Positions 31,981 through 41,415 of a stretch of DNA of 64,000 bases are shown piece after piece. Each line of letters begins with the position of its first letter. The stretch's first letter is position 1. Under the pieces are notes generated by a model. That model saw only the letters and a program-made list of their open reading frames with translations, had not been told where the DNA came from and did not search any database. Source of the DNA: Micrasema longulum (taxonomy: Eukaryota > Arthropoda > Insecta > Trichoptera > Brachycentridae). Position numbers and translations under genes: made by a program. The stretch is from assembly GCA_022494885.1 (NCBI GenBank), contig JAGVSM010003972.1, forward strand, positions 1-64,000, in the 5' to 3' direction.

Positions 31981-32025
31981 TTCTGGAGTAAATGTACTAT
32001 ATTTATTAGTACATTTACTCCAGAA
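31981..32025. other. Perfect 19-bp-stem hairpin
   Basis: TTCTGGAGTAAATGTACTA (31981-31999) and its exact inverse complement (32007-32025) flank the 7-base loop TATTTAT. Perfect pairing over 38 bases is far beyond chance. No similar copy was seen in the window. Confidence 0.85.
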
Positions 32026-32101
32026 ATAGAGAGCTTTTACGCGACAGATAAAAAAATAAAATTCAAGCGTTTTGTGGTATAACATGTTAATATGTAGGTT
32101 A

Positions 32102-32685
32102 GGGTGGTCCATAAAAACTAACATTTAAAATCTACCCTAAGCACTCTCTTATTTTGTTCTATGATAAAAAAAAAGGCTTTCATCAAATTTCAAATTTAAA
32201 ATAAATGTTTTAGGGATCGCCAAGAAGCTTTGATTTTTTTAAATAATAAAGGATTTTATGTTTTTTTTTATTCAGAAAACATAGAATCATGCATGATTAA
32301 TATTTCAAAAAAGTTTTTCAAGATATTTCTATAAAATTAAATTTTACTGGTAAACGCCAAAATTGTATTAAATTATTGGTTAAGTTACTAAATTCAGTAG
32401 ATTCATTATGCTTTATACTATTGCTATTTTATTTATTTATTATACAACATTATAATTCTTATAAATATATAACACATATTTATTAAACATAGGTTTCTTT
32501 GCAACAGGCCTTAATTATTCATTCCTACCCGTTTTCTTAAAAAAAATAAAGTTGTGGTAGTTCAAATTAAGTTTAAAAATTTAAAAAAAAATACATAATT
32601 TTCTTTCACAGAGTAGATAAAAATTACAGGATGCCCTAAAGAAAATTAAAAAAGATTTTTTTTTCCCTGATTTAAGGAACTACCC
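32102..32685. mobile_element. TIR element with TA duplication, Tc1/mariner-like MITE
   Basis: The left end GGGTGGTCCATAAAA is inverted at the right end as TTTAAGGAACTACCC, with TA on both outer sides (32100-32101 and 32686-32687). A TA duplication and GGG-start TIR fit non-autonomous Tc1/mariner elements. The 584-bp interior is AT-rich and non-coding. TIR match is imperfect. Confidence 0.5.
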
Positions 32686-32687
32686 TA

Positions 32688-33264
32688 ATGTAGGGGTACT
32701 AACTAATTAACAACACCTAAATTATTTAAACACGCTAAGAGGCCCGGTTATAGTAAGGAAGAACAGAAAATCCAGATTTAAGAATAATCACGTTTGATTG
32801 ATAATCACTTATCACATTTTATCGGGAATCAAACCGGGAAACCCTCGTGCGTAATGCAAACATCTGAGACATTACATCGGGTATTTACAATATAACGGGT
32901 ATATAAGCCCTATTGATTTTAGACACTTAGAGACTTAACTAGTATGCGAAGTAACTAACGAACCATAATATAGATTTATGGAGTTCAGTTCAGACTCTGG
33001 GTCTGTATTACAATGGGAAGACGTTTCGTTAGTTCGTTCGTATCGCATATATCCGTCTAACACTAACGCAATCAAAATCCTATTACGCTCTCGTTCCCGC
33101 TAGATACGATACGAATAAACTTACGAAACGAAGCAGTGACAGAATAAGGGCTGTGACTAAATTGCCATTTAGTGACTTCTCGCAGCAAACCGACGAAATG
33201 CGTGAAATATTCGTACTCGTAGTTAGTGTGGTGAAATAATCGAAGTTCCTCTACCAAACGCTGC
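32688..33264. other. No gene recognised
   Basis: AATCAAACCGGGAAACCCTC near 32826 resembles a decayed B-box region on the minus strand. Otherwise nothing. Confidence 0.3.
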
Positions 33265-33515
33265 AGCGGCAGTCACCAGGCTGAGGAGTGCCGGAGGATG
33301 AGAGGATGGGGACAGGAGGGGGCTTCGAAGCGTTGACCGCGCTCAAGGCCCGAGACGGAGGGCCCCTCGCCTCCCTCTGCCCCGCCCCACATCGCCGCCA
33401 AGGCAGACACCGCCACCGGTCCCCGAACCGTCCTTCCTCCGGCGAACCGAAGCCCAGTGGACAATGGGACGGCGGGGCACAATGCGCGCTCCAAGAGCAC
33501 AAAGGTTGAGGACAT
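33265..33515. other. CpG island with open frames on both strands
   Basis: About 250 bp of strongly GC-rich DNA in an AT-rich setting, with CCCCGCCCC (GC box) near 33382. Plus-strand frame 33288-33509 reads FEALTALKARDGGPLASLCP. Minus frames reach 80 and 83 codons. An acceptor-like ACCAAACGCTGCAG lies at its left edge on the plus strand, and AAAGGTTGAG at its right edge could be a donor. A first exon or promoter is likely, but strand and frame cannot be settled. Confidence 0.35.
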
Positions 33516-33764
33516 CTTTATCTGAATCGCATGCCCATTTAGACGAACATTCTTTGCAGAGTGGAATTATTCAAATACGTAGAAATTTACATTTTACGTT
33601 GAAATCTCAATTATTGTATAAAGCAAAAACTGTCATCGCAAGGGGACACCGGAAGATTTCAATGATATTAATTTACAAAAAATATTTACAGTCTTTAGAA
33701 TGTTGAATTATTTTATACATAATACAAATAAATAATGTTTAAAGTGCCAACCACAAATTTCAAA
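33516..33764. other. No feature recognised
   Basis: AT-rich right flank of the CpG island. The 80-codon plus frame that crosses from the island (33464-33706) has no motif. Confidence 0.3.
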
Positions 33765-34030
33765 ACAACCAAATAACATAAACAGAGACGAAGGGCTGAA
33801 CATGGTTCCCGGCACTACATTCTACAAAAATTAAACACAAAGTGCCTACTACCGACTGCGACACGATACAAATTACTAGAACATAAACACATATTTGTCT
33901 ACAAAACACACAGTTTACCCTGACGATGGCTCCTGTAATGGTAGCCAAAACGTCGGAACGAATCAAACTTACACGGAATCATCTAAACAAGATGCATATT
34001 GATAATAGTGACTGTAAAAATCTACGTACC
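33765..34030 (+). mobile_element. Penelope-like element 3' end
   Basis: Parallel to 38320-38520: ACATGGTTCCCGGCACTACA, GTGCCTACTACCGACTGCGA, then the hammerhead-like block and TGCATATTGATAATAGTGAC. Translation of the first part gives NTKCLLPTATRYKLL, which matches NAMCLLPTATQYE at the better copy. Only the protein end and 3' terminal repeat remain. Confidence 0.7.
33913..33965 (+). ncRNA. Hammerhead-ribozyme-like motif, PLE type
   Basis: CUGACGA (33920-33926), one unpaired U, stem II GGCU ... AGCC, then AAAAC in place of GAAAC, and GUC as the cleavage triplet with a two-pair ACGU stem III. The lost G of GAAA would disable cleavage. Stem I pairing is weak (ACC/GGA). Confidence 0.5.
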
Positions 34031-34309
34031 TATAACATTTCAATTTAGTTTTCAAACATCAATAATACAATAACGAGTATTGAATGACAATTCGCACAGC
34101 AATCTTACAGAAAACGTTTCTTCATGAAAATATATGTAAAATGTATGGAGCCAGAATGAACAATGGAGTTTTACTCAATTTTTTACAGCACAATTAAGGT
34201 AAAAACGCACTACAGCGTCGCTGCACTTCAGCGGTTTAACATTTTTTTTACCCCACAACAGATTAAAAGGCCAATTACAATGGTGAATTACAAAACGGAA
34301 CACTCAGGC

Positions 34310-34410
34310 TTGAGAAAAATCACAATTAATTTTGTGTTATCACCGGGAATCAAACCCGGAACCTTCCGTACGTGAGTCGAGCGATTAGTCATAACACCAC
34401 GGAGGTTTTT
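34310..34410 (-). repeat. tRNA-like SINE head
   Basis: Minus strand: CCTCCGTGGTGTTATGACTA, then GGTTCCGGGTTTGATTCCCG. The T-arm pairing (CCGGG...CCCGG) and B box are good and the A box is diverged. No acceptor pairing, so a SINE remnant is more likely than a tRNA gene. Confidence 0.5.
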
Positions 34411-35900
34411 TATTATTATTGTTTATTCTTTCTGCACGGTTCATCTCAGCGATGGCATTGATCAGTTAATTTAATGGATAAGTTCCAGGTGTCCACTAGG
34501 ATTGGGTTCTGGGCAGCCAGCGTGTCCCACAGTGATTATATATATTTCCTCGACCAGAACTTGCACTTTTATCAGCCACTCGGCATACAGAGAAGGTTAC
34601 ACTTATTTCTACATCGTACTTTGACTTTTAATACATTTTACTTTGTGTGAGAAAATTTTAGTAAAACAAAAAAAAACAGTAATAATAGCCAACCAACAAG
34701 AAAAAATCATTATAGGTATAATTTATAACACAATACAAGCCCTTTCATAAAATATAGATAAATTTCATAACGCATTATATGCTTAATGCTAAGTAACTTT
34801 TTTATTAGCAACAATATGAAAAATTACACGCTTTACGTAATCGATAAAAGAAAAGTTCTCATCAACAGATCGAGGAACAAAAGAAAAATATTAAATGCAT
34901 TTTTAAATAAAGCCGAAGATAGAAGATAAAAGATATTGATTTTTGGTTGATCATTCTTTTATATATCAATAATTTATTTTTTTAAAAATATATATATTTT
35001 TGAAATTTTTGTTTATTTAGAAAAACAACAGCAATACAAAAAAATATTTACAACATTATAAAAAAACATAAAATAAAGCCAAATCAGTTTTTTTACATAA
35101 ATACAATTATATAAATCCAGCCCAGTAAAAATAATATACGATAATAATAAATGAAGAGATAAATACAGAAACCTTTGAAATCAAGAAATATATACGTAAG
35201 ATGGTTCGACACTATCAAAGAGCAATGACACGATTGGAATTATAATAAAAAATAATAAATTATCATTCGTTAGTATGGCAAGTTATTAATTGCCACCAAT
35301 ATTGTAAAAAAAAACCTGCCATAGCATTATGATATCTATTATACATGTACAAGTATACGGTGCGTAATATCACTAGTTTATAATATTCGGAAATGTTATC
35401 GCTCTTGTATCTCTAGATCAGGCTTTTGTGAAAAAAATCGCTGTCTTGGTTCAAGGATAAAAAAGCATGTCGCTGACCGCTCTAGCATTTCCAATTGAAC
35501 GTAGTGATCATTCTCGATTAGGCTGGACCGGTGTAGTATGGCGGAAAATTAAAGGAGTTTGTCGGATTACGTAGGTTGAGTAAATAAAACGTGCATACTA
35601 ATTAATATAAAATAGTAACGTCTTATCACAATTATCTTAGGTTCCACACGTTTGTTCAAATTTACGTAAAACACTAAACTGTAGAATCAATATATCGGAG
35701 TTACCACTTTCAGAGTGGAAAAATTGTTTTCATAATTAGTTCGAACGTATGCAAAAGTGCATAAAATTTAAAGGCAAACGAATCTTTTGAAAATGAATCA
35801 AACCGTTTGTAACATAAAAAATGCATTTCTTCCATTGTTTTGTCAAAACTTAAAAGGCAGCCAATGTAACATATAATTATGTAAGTATGTTTATTATCAT
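34411..35900. other. Long AT-rich stretch with nothing recognised
   Basis: No frame over 60 codons with motif content and no shared repeats. Confidence 0.4.
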
Positions 35901-35902
35901 AG

Positions 35903-36165
35903 TCGGCCTCGTTGTGTAGTGGTCACTGAGTTCGCAAGAGGTCTCAAGTTTGATTCCCGATATGGTTGACACGAAATATTTATTGAAAAAAGTGTTTGTA
36001 CACTAAAATATTTCATAGTCCCCTGGGCTGACACCTGAAGCGTAAGACTGATCATCTTACATTCATGTAGCAAAATTGATACAGATACCCTGCGATTGGT
36101 GTACCGATGCAGTGCTCTATGCATCATTAGGTAGAAAAGGGGAATGATGACGATGTTTATTTAGA
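35903..36165 (+). repeat. tRNA-derived SINE, family S, fullest copy
   Basis: Head GGCCTCGTTGTGTAGTGGTC ... AAGTTTGATTCCC has A- and B-box-like elements. The body holds GGCTGACACCTGAAGCGTAA, TTGGTGTACCGATGCAGTGC and TATGCATCATTAGG, and the tail is GAATGATGACGATG. Three headless copies in reverse orientation are listed separately. Confidence 0.75.
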
Positions 36166-37889
36166 TTTATTTTATTCGTTGACAAAAAATATTTATGGTT
36201 GAAATGGTTAAATTCCATTGTTGCAATATTTACCCAGTCTTAATATGATCGTGAGATAATTAATGAAAGCAATTATTGGTCGAATAAAAAAGTGAAAGTA
36301 GACTGAGTATTTTAATTTATAACTCACAAAAAGAAAATGAGTGGTGCCCCAGCGATGCGGTGGTTATTTCACAACCAGTATAAATAATTGTGATGTTTTA
36401 CCAGGTTAAGGTTAGGTTACAAAAGGGTCGTCTTAAAATCAAGTAACATGTCATATTAAGACATCAAATTCAAAAGGAAAATCGTTATATTAGAATGTAC
36501 AAATAAACATAGCATACCAAAGAATACTTGAAAATAAAACATATAGATAATAACGTGCCTGCTGATTTCACAAAACAGACGCAACTTAATGAGCTTTGTT
36601 AATTTTTTTAACGCGAAGTTTTGACGGTCGCAATAGGGGCGTAATCTAATCTATAGTGAAAACTGTTATTTTTGCGAATAAAAAAGCGTGTAGATTAGCT
36701 CCCAAAATATTCAAGTTTTCAATCGGATGGGAAGTGTTAAAGAACAATAGTAATTTTAATTACTGCGATTCTTTATTTGCTACTAAATTTTGTCTGATTA
36801 GTGACATGCCAAACGCCAAACCATTATGTAGATACGAGGGGCTTAAATAAAAGAAGTAGGTACGTATTTATATACGAATGTCCAAAATATGATTTGTTAT
36901 ATTCGACAAATTAATGACGGAAATCGATATTTAACGGAGTCAATATCAATTAATGTGTTTTTTAATGACGATTGTGAGGGCGTGATTTCGGATACAACAC
37001 AAACACCTTGAATTTGTCATGAATATTTTGTATAATGTATTCTGCATTCTAAATCATTAATAGGGTAATAAAATACTTTGTATTACCAATCTATTTATGT
37101 TTATCCGACTACAAGATACGAGCACATTTGCCAAACATACTAATATGTATGATTAATTATAATAAATAACATTATGTATGATTTTTATTTAGAAACTTCG
37201 CTGGTCTGTCTTTAAACATTATCTTTATTATGTAATTTGATCATTGTTGACTGCATGTTTCTGTAAAATAAATAAAAAATAATACTAAGGCTAGCTAGAG
37301 CGAGGAGACTGATACTAAAGCCTTTTAATTGACCGACTAAAAATTATGATTGAGCTCTCTAGATGGTCATGAATGTCTGTCTATGTTGCAAATAAGTGAC
37401 TGAAGCATTTAGAAATAATAATGGCATGAAAAACTTAGAGTATTTTATTTCAGTGTTTAAGTGATAAGAGTGCATGAAATTGCAAAAAAAAATAATACGA
37501 AATCAATGCAGATATACATCAAAACGTTTGAATCGTATACGTAAAAAACTAATCTAAGATCTGTATCATTTTACAGACATGCAAAATAAAGAGTTGACTG
37601 TGATTCGTAACAAAGCCAGGCCTTTGGATGTTGATTTTTAACTACAGATAACCATCGTTGAGTATGCCCCAGGCGAGTACGAATTCGTTATAGTACGATT
37701 TTTAAAAATCGGCCAGTTTCTACCATTTTTTTATATTCTTAACATGGACGAAAAGACATTATTTTTAAAAAAAATGCCAACAAATGCTGCATAAAATTAC
37801 ATATTTTGTAAAAATGAATAACACAATAAATGAATGTTAAATTTATGAAAACATAAAGTGTGTTTTTGTTAAACAGGTGCGTAGGTTTT
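36166..37889. other. Long stretch with nothing recognised
   Basis: AT-rich with no convincing coding frame or repeated sequence. Confidence 0.4.
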
Positions 37890-37939
37890 CACGAGCACTA
37901 TTATCAATATGTATCTTTTTGGGTGAACTCGTGTAAGTT

Positions 37940-37990
37940 GGATTCGTTCCGACGTTTCGGCTACCATCGCAGGAGCCATTTTTGAAAATA
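37940..37990 (-). ncRNA. Decayed hammerhead-like motif in inverted PLE repeat
   Basis: Minus strand GGCTCC ... GGTAGCCGAAACGTCGG keeps stem II, GAAAC and GUC, but the CUGAnGA box has become CAAAAA. Confidence 0.5.
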
Positions 37991-38061
37991 ACATATTTCA
38001 ACATTTGGGACTGTGGGAAAAACAAAGGACAACTTATTAAACCCAAGAAAAGAACCCCCTG

Positions 38062-38425
38062 GAAACTGAAGCAGTTGATAAACTGAGTTGCCAAGAGTGT
38101 GATAAAGTGTACTTTGGACAAACAGGGCGCACATCAAATAAAATAATTGATGAACATGAAAGAGGATGTAAACTAGAGCACCCTGAAAAATCTGCAATCG
38201 CGGAACACTTTATAGACGCGGGACATCTTTTTGCCTTCGAATCAAAGATTTTGCATAAACCAAGAAGTTACAGTGGACAAATAATATAAGAGTGTTCGTG
38301 TTCATAAATAAATACGACGAGCTGAAATTAAACTCAACATGGTTCCCGATACTACATATTCCAAAAATAAACGCAATGTGCCTACTGCCGACTGCAACAC
38401 AGTACGAATGACTTTTTTTATTACT
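38062..38425 (+). pseudogene. Penelope-like GIY-YIG endonuclease C-terminus
   Basis: The frame from 38062 reads VDKLSCQECDKVYFGQTGRT, then EHERGCKLEHPEKSAIAEHF and DAGHLFAFESKIL to a TAA at 38287-38289. CxxC before VYFGQTGR, an EH around residue 30, and EKSAIAEH...GH are the typical GIY-YIG module that closes PLE reverse transcriptases. After a frameshift near 38290 the protein resumes as YDELKLNSTWFPILHIPKIN, then AMCLLPTATQYE and TGA. The RT domain is absent. In intact elements this nuclease nicks target DNA to start reverse transcription. Confidence 0.85.
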
Positions 38426-38445
38426 CTACAAAACACACGGTTTAC

Positions 38446-38500
38446 CTCGAAGATGGTTCCTGCAATGGTAGCCGAAACGTCGGAACGAATCCAACATACA
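38446..38500 (+). ncRNA. Hammerhead-like motif in PLE 3' repeat
   Basis: UCGAAGA (altered CUGAAGA), stem II GGUU ... AGCC, GAAACGUC cleavage region, GGAACGAAUCC. Stem II and catalytic GAAA are kept; the first core box is not. Confidence 0.5.
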
Positions 38501-38520
38501 CGTGATCGCATAAAAAGATA

Positions 38521-39589
38521 CATACTGCGTTTTTATTGTTTAAAACGTTTTTTTGTTCGCATACGGGTGACCCCCGTTGGGTACTATATCCCTCGTACTC
38601 AACGGGTCACCTGTGCAACGAAACTGTACGTAAATACATACACGGGCAAGATTTTGATGAAACGATTATTATTTGATAATCAGAATGTTAAAGCCGAGAA
38701 ACTTATGAAAAAACTTTTAGGAAGTAGTGGTATATTTTCTAAATGCCGCTGATTTCAGAATTAATGTCAATAAAAATAATCGCTAACTACTTCAAATATA
38801 ATAGGCAAACAAGCACACACAATAAAATTAATAACTATCAATCGCAAACTATAATTATATACTAACTTATAATACTTAGTACAAATGATTTATTACGAGT
38901 TGTCTATGTATATTTATGACGTGTTTTCACGTATGAACGTAACTGATTTTATTATTGACATGTATATTTTTGTGCATGTAGATTAAAATATTCGATATAA
39001 TCGTAAATGAAACAATGCGTATATTATGAAATAGTTATCTAAGCTGTGATACCAATTAATACTATACAAGGTTTAACAATAAAAAATGGATTATTTGTGT
39101 ATAATGTCTATTAATAATTGCTTTGTTATTCACATATTTATTATAATTTGTGTAGTTATACAGTCATTATGTTATTTGTTTTTTTTTTAAAACCGACTGT
39201 CACAACTTTCAATTTTTTTATAAATTAATATGAATAAGTACTTTTAAATGCGTAACAAACCAAATAAAAAACTGTTTGATTGCCTCATTGATTTTTTACT
39301 ATAAGCAGAACCATTTACAAAGGTAAATTAAGCATACGAGTACATACATATATTACCCACATATATTTGATCAAGAAGTTCAACAATAATATAATAGCGA
39401 CCACACTTAAACGTATTTAATTTTCGCGAATTGTCTATAAAAATTAATACTTTTTTATTTAATTTAGACAACACTAGAGATAACCCATACAATGAAAATA
39501 TTCTAGCTATCCAGTGAAACAACTGAGGTTTGAAAACGTTCGGGAACAAGCAATATTAATTATTTTTTATAGTAGATTCACTCGAATAT
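38521..39589. other. Unassigned; contains an imperfect hairpin at 38566-38613
   Basis: GGGTGACCCCCGTTGGGTAC pairs with GTACTCAACGGGTCACC across a loop near 38585-38596, about 16 pairs. No frame of note follows apart from a 137-codon chance frame crossing the PLE end (38339-38752). Confidence 0.4.
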
Positions 39590-39785
39590 ATAATTTTGAG
39601 TGTGTCCAAATCTTTATACTTACTGACTATGGCAGAATGAAATAAATATGGATGTTTAAACACACACAAAACGATGAATTAGAAACGATTTTTTAAGTGG
39701 GCAATTAAACCAGCTAACAATAAGCTCTGTAAATGCCCATATTTCAATATTCCCTATTGAAAAAGGCTTCATTCTGTTTTAATAT
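39590..39785 (+). repeat. Family A fragment
   Basis: TTTGAGTGTGTCCAAATC, GGCAGAATGAA and AACAATAAGCTCTGTAAATG match 43935-44320, strongly diverged. Confidence 0.5.
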
Positions 39786-40231
39786 AACGAGGGCTGTATG
39801 ATATTATGTTAGGCGCCCTATTTTATAAATCGAGTGTTTCTAAGAACTTCAGCACCTCAAGGATAAAATCCGACCAGTTCCGAGAGGCGCATATCTGACG
39901 CGTTGGCCTAAAATAACGGAGAAAAAAACCTGACTAGGAAAGGGGCACACAAAGGACACGAGGCGGTCCATAACAACTAACAACGGATCTATGGGGAAAC
40001 AAAAAATATGAGGAGCCCATGCGGTGTAGCTTTATTCCTTGAGGTCGGACAAACTCGTATCCTTTGTTAGCACTCGGCCAGATACTCGCGGAGAACACAA
40101 GGTTTTATCGTGTTCATCGGACGAGTCTGCTATTCAGCGCTCAAGCTTGAACTATGCCACCCGTAAGAAAAACGCACTCCATTTTTTAAAAATATTTTAT
40201 ATTATTAAACATACAGGATGAGTATTCTCAA

Positions 40232-40394
40232 TATTATGTATCTTTTTTGGGTGATACCGTGTATGTTGGATTTGATCCGACGTTTCGGCTACCATTGCAG
40301 GAGCCATCTTTAGGGAAATCAAATCCAACATACACGGTATCACCCAAAAAAGATACATAATATTGATAACAGTGACCGTGAAAACCTTCGCACC
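40232..40394 (-). mobile_element. Short PLE-derived foldback with 12-bp target duplication
   Basis: GAGTATTCTCAA occurs at 40220-40231 and again at 40395-40406, directly flanking the element. Inside, TATGTATCTTTTTTGGGTGA ... ATCCAACATA pairs with its inverse at 40320-40366, around one hammerhead-like unit. Its right end (GATAACAGTGACCGTGAAAA ... CACC) matches the 3' ends of the PLE copies at 33765 and 37890. So a 163-bp hammerhead-only unit has inserted by a mechanism leaving a 12-bp duplication, consistent with PLE target-primed integration. Confidence 0.75.
40263..40325 (-). ncRNA. Hammerhead-ribozyme-like motif with long stem I
   Basis: Minus strand: stem I GGAUUUGA ... UCC, CUAAAGA (CUGAAGA with one change), one unpaired U, stem II GGCU ... 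AGCC, GAAACGUC, then GGA-UCAAAUCC, which closes stem I. Stem I continues through the whole inverted repeat, so the RNA would fold very stably. The core change probably blocks cleavage. Confidence 0.55.
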
Positions 40395-40589
40395 GAGTAT
40401 TCTCAAATTAGTATAAAGCATTGTAGATCAGAAAAAGAAAAAAAAACATCATCACAAAATAACTCGCCTACAATCTGTAACCTGTATTAAACGCTGCAGC
40501 GAGACCGGAATCCCCAAATTCAGTCATATCACTCCACTACTTTACAATGACTTACAAATGATTCCAAAGAATTACGCTGGCTTCACTTT

Positions 40590-40816
40590 TTAAGTGTAGC
40601 ATACAGACTCTGTTGGCTCATGTATAAGTCACTGCGCAGCTCTGCTCCGGAATACCTAAAAGAACTATGCGTTCCATATAAACCAGCTGACGGACGTCTT
40701 ACACTTAGATCATCTACGGCGATATGAAGCGTACTTATAGCTGTACGCAACCAACACACTAAATTTGGTTAATGCGCATTTGCTGTCACAGGCCCTAGTA
40801 TGGAAAAACTCTCCAG
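40590..40816 (+). pseudogene. LINE C-terminus, CR1/L2-like, second copy
   Basis: LLWLMYKSLRSSAPEYLKEL, then CVPYKPADGRLTLRSSTAI, a TGA, VLIAVRNQHTKFG, TAA and CAFAVTGPSMEKLS in one frame. Two stops show decay. It is broken off by the MITE at 40817. Same family as 24555-24870 on the minus strand. Confidence 0.7.
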
Positions 40817-40934
40817 GGGTGCTATTCTGAACCGCTCTCGCGGCCGTAGAAAACACTTTTGTTTTGTATTTACATACAAAATACACGAGATAAATGGTTT
40901 TTATATGGCCGCGAAAGCGTTTGGAATACCAGCC
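40817..40934. mobile_element. 118-bp MITE with CAG target duplication
   Basis: Ends GGGTGCTATTCTGAACCGCT and GGAATACCAGCC, with CAG at 40814-40816 and 40935-40937. Interior hairpin TTTTGTATTTACATACAAAA. Sister to 29172-29280 and 51255-51327. It sits in the tail of a LINE relic. Confidence 0.9.
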
Positions 40935-41319
40935 CAGATGTGTGAAACTGTGAGAGTGAAGTGATGTTTCAGAAAAAACTTAAATCTAACCTGTTCCCTA
41001 TATCATCCTTATCATGTAATTTATTTATTTATTGAAAAAATCTATACAAAATTTAATTCGATAGAAATGAGTTTTTAACGTTCTACCACTGTGGGTGCGT
41101 TATAATATTGCAAAGCCACAAATTTCAGTTTTTTTTTGTGGGATTATTTTATGCGCCCCAAAAGATAATCCACGTAATTATGTTGCGAAAAATACGCACG
41201 TTCAGGGAGGGCAATTTTTTTTCGAAAAAATAATTGTATTTTTTTTTCATTCAATATTTTTTTATATAATATATTATAAAGCAATGCCTAGTAGGAGACG
41301 ACCCGTGTTAAGGCAGACT

Positions 41320-41415
41320 AACATATATATAACATACACACATATACATACATGTATATATACACATACATATACACTATACGTACACACCCTTACGTAC
41401 ACATACATACATCCA
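41320..41415. repeat. (CATA)n microsatellite
   Basis: Runs of ACATACATA and TATACACATA, similar to 28436-28562. Confidence 0.9.

Larger units (their letters stand above)
37890..38520 (+). mobile_element. Truncated Penelope-like element with inverted terminal repeat
   Basis: An inverted copy of the PLE terminal repeat (37890-37990, minus) is followed directly by the 3' part of a plus-strand PLE: GIY-YIG protein end, then a direct terminal repeat to about 38520. PLEs are known to leave 5'-truncated copies joined to inverted terminal-repeat pieces, and this locus shows that layout. ACGTTTCGGCTACCAT on the left and ATGGTAGCCGAAACGT on the right mark the two repeats. Confidence 0.8.

Noticed and set aside
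38339..38752. 137-codon plus-strand open frame
   Set aside because: It runs through the PLE terminal repeat and hammerhead block in a frame different from the recognisable PLE protein.
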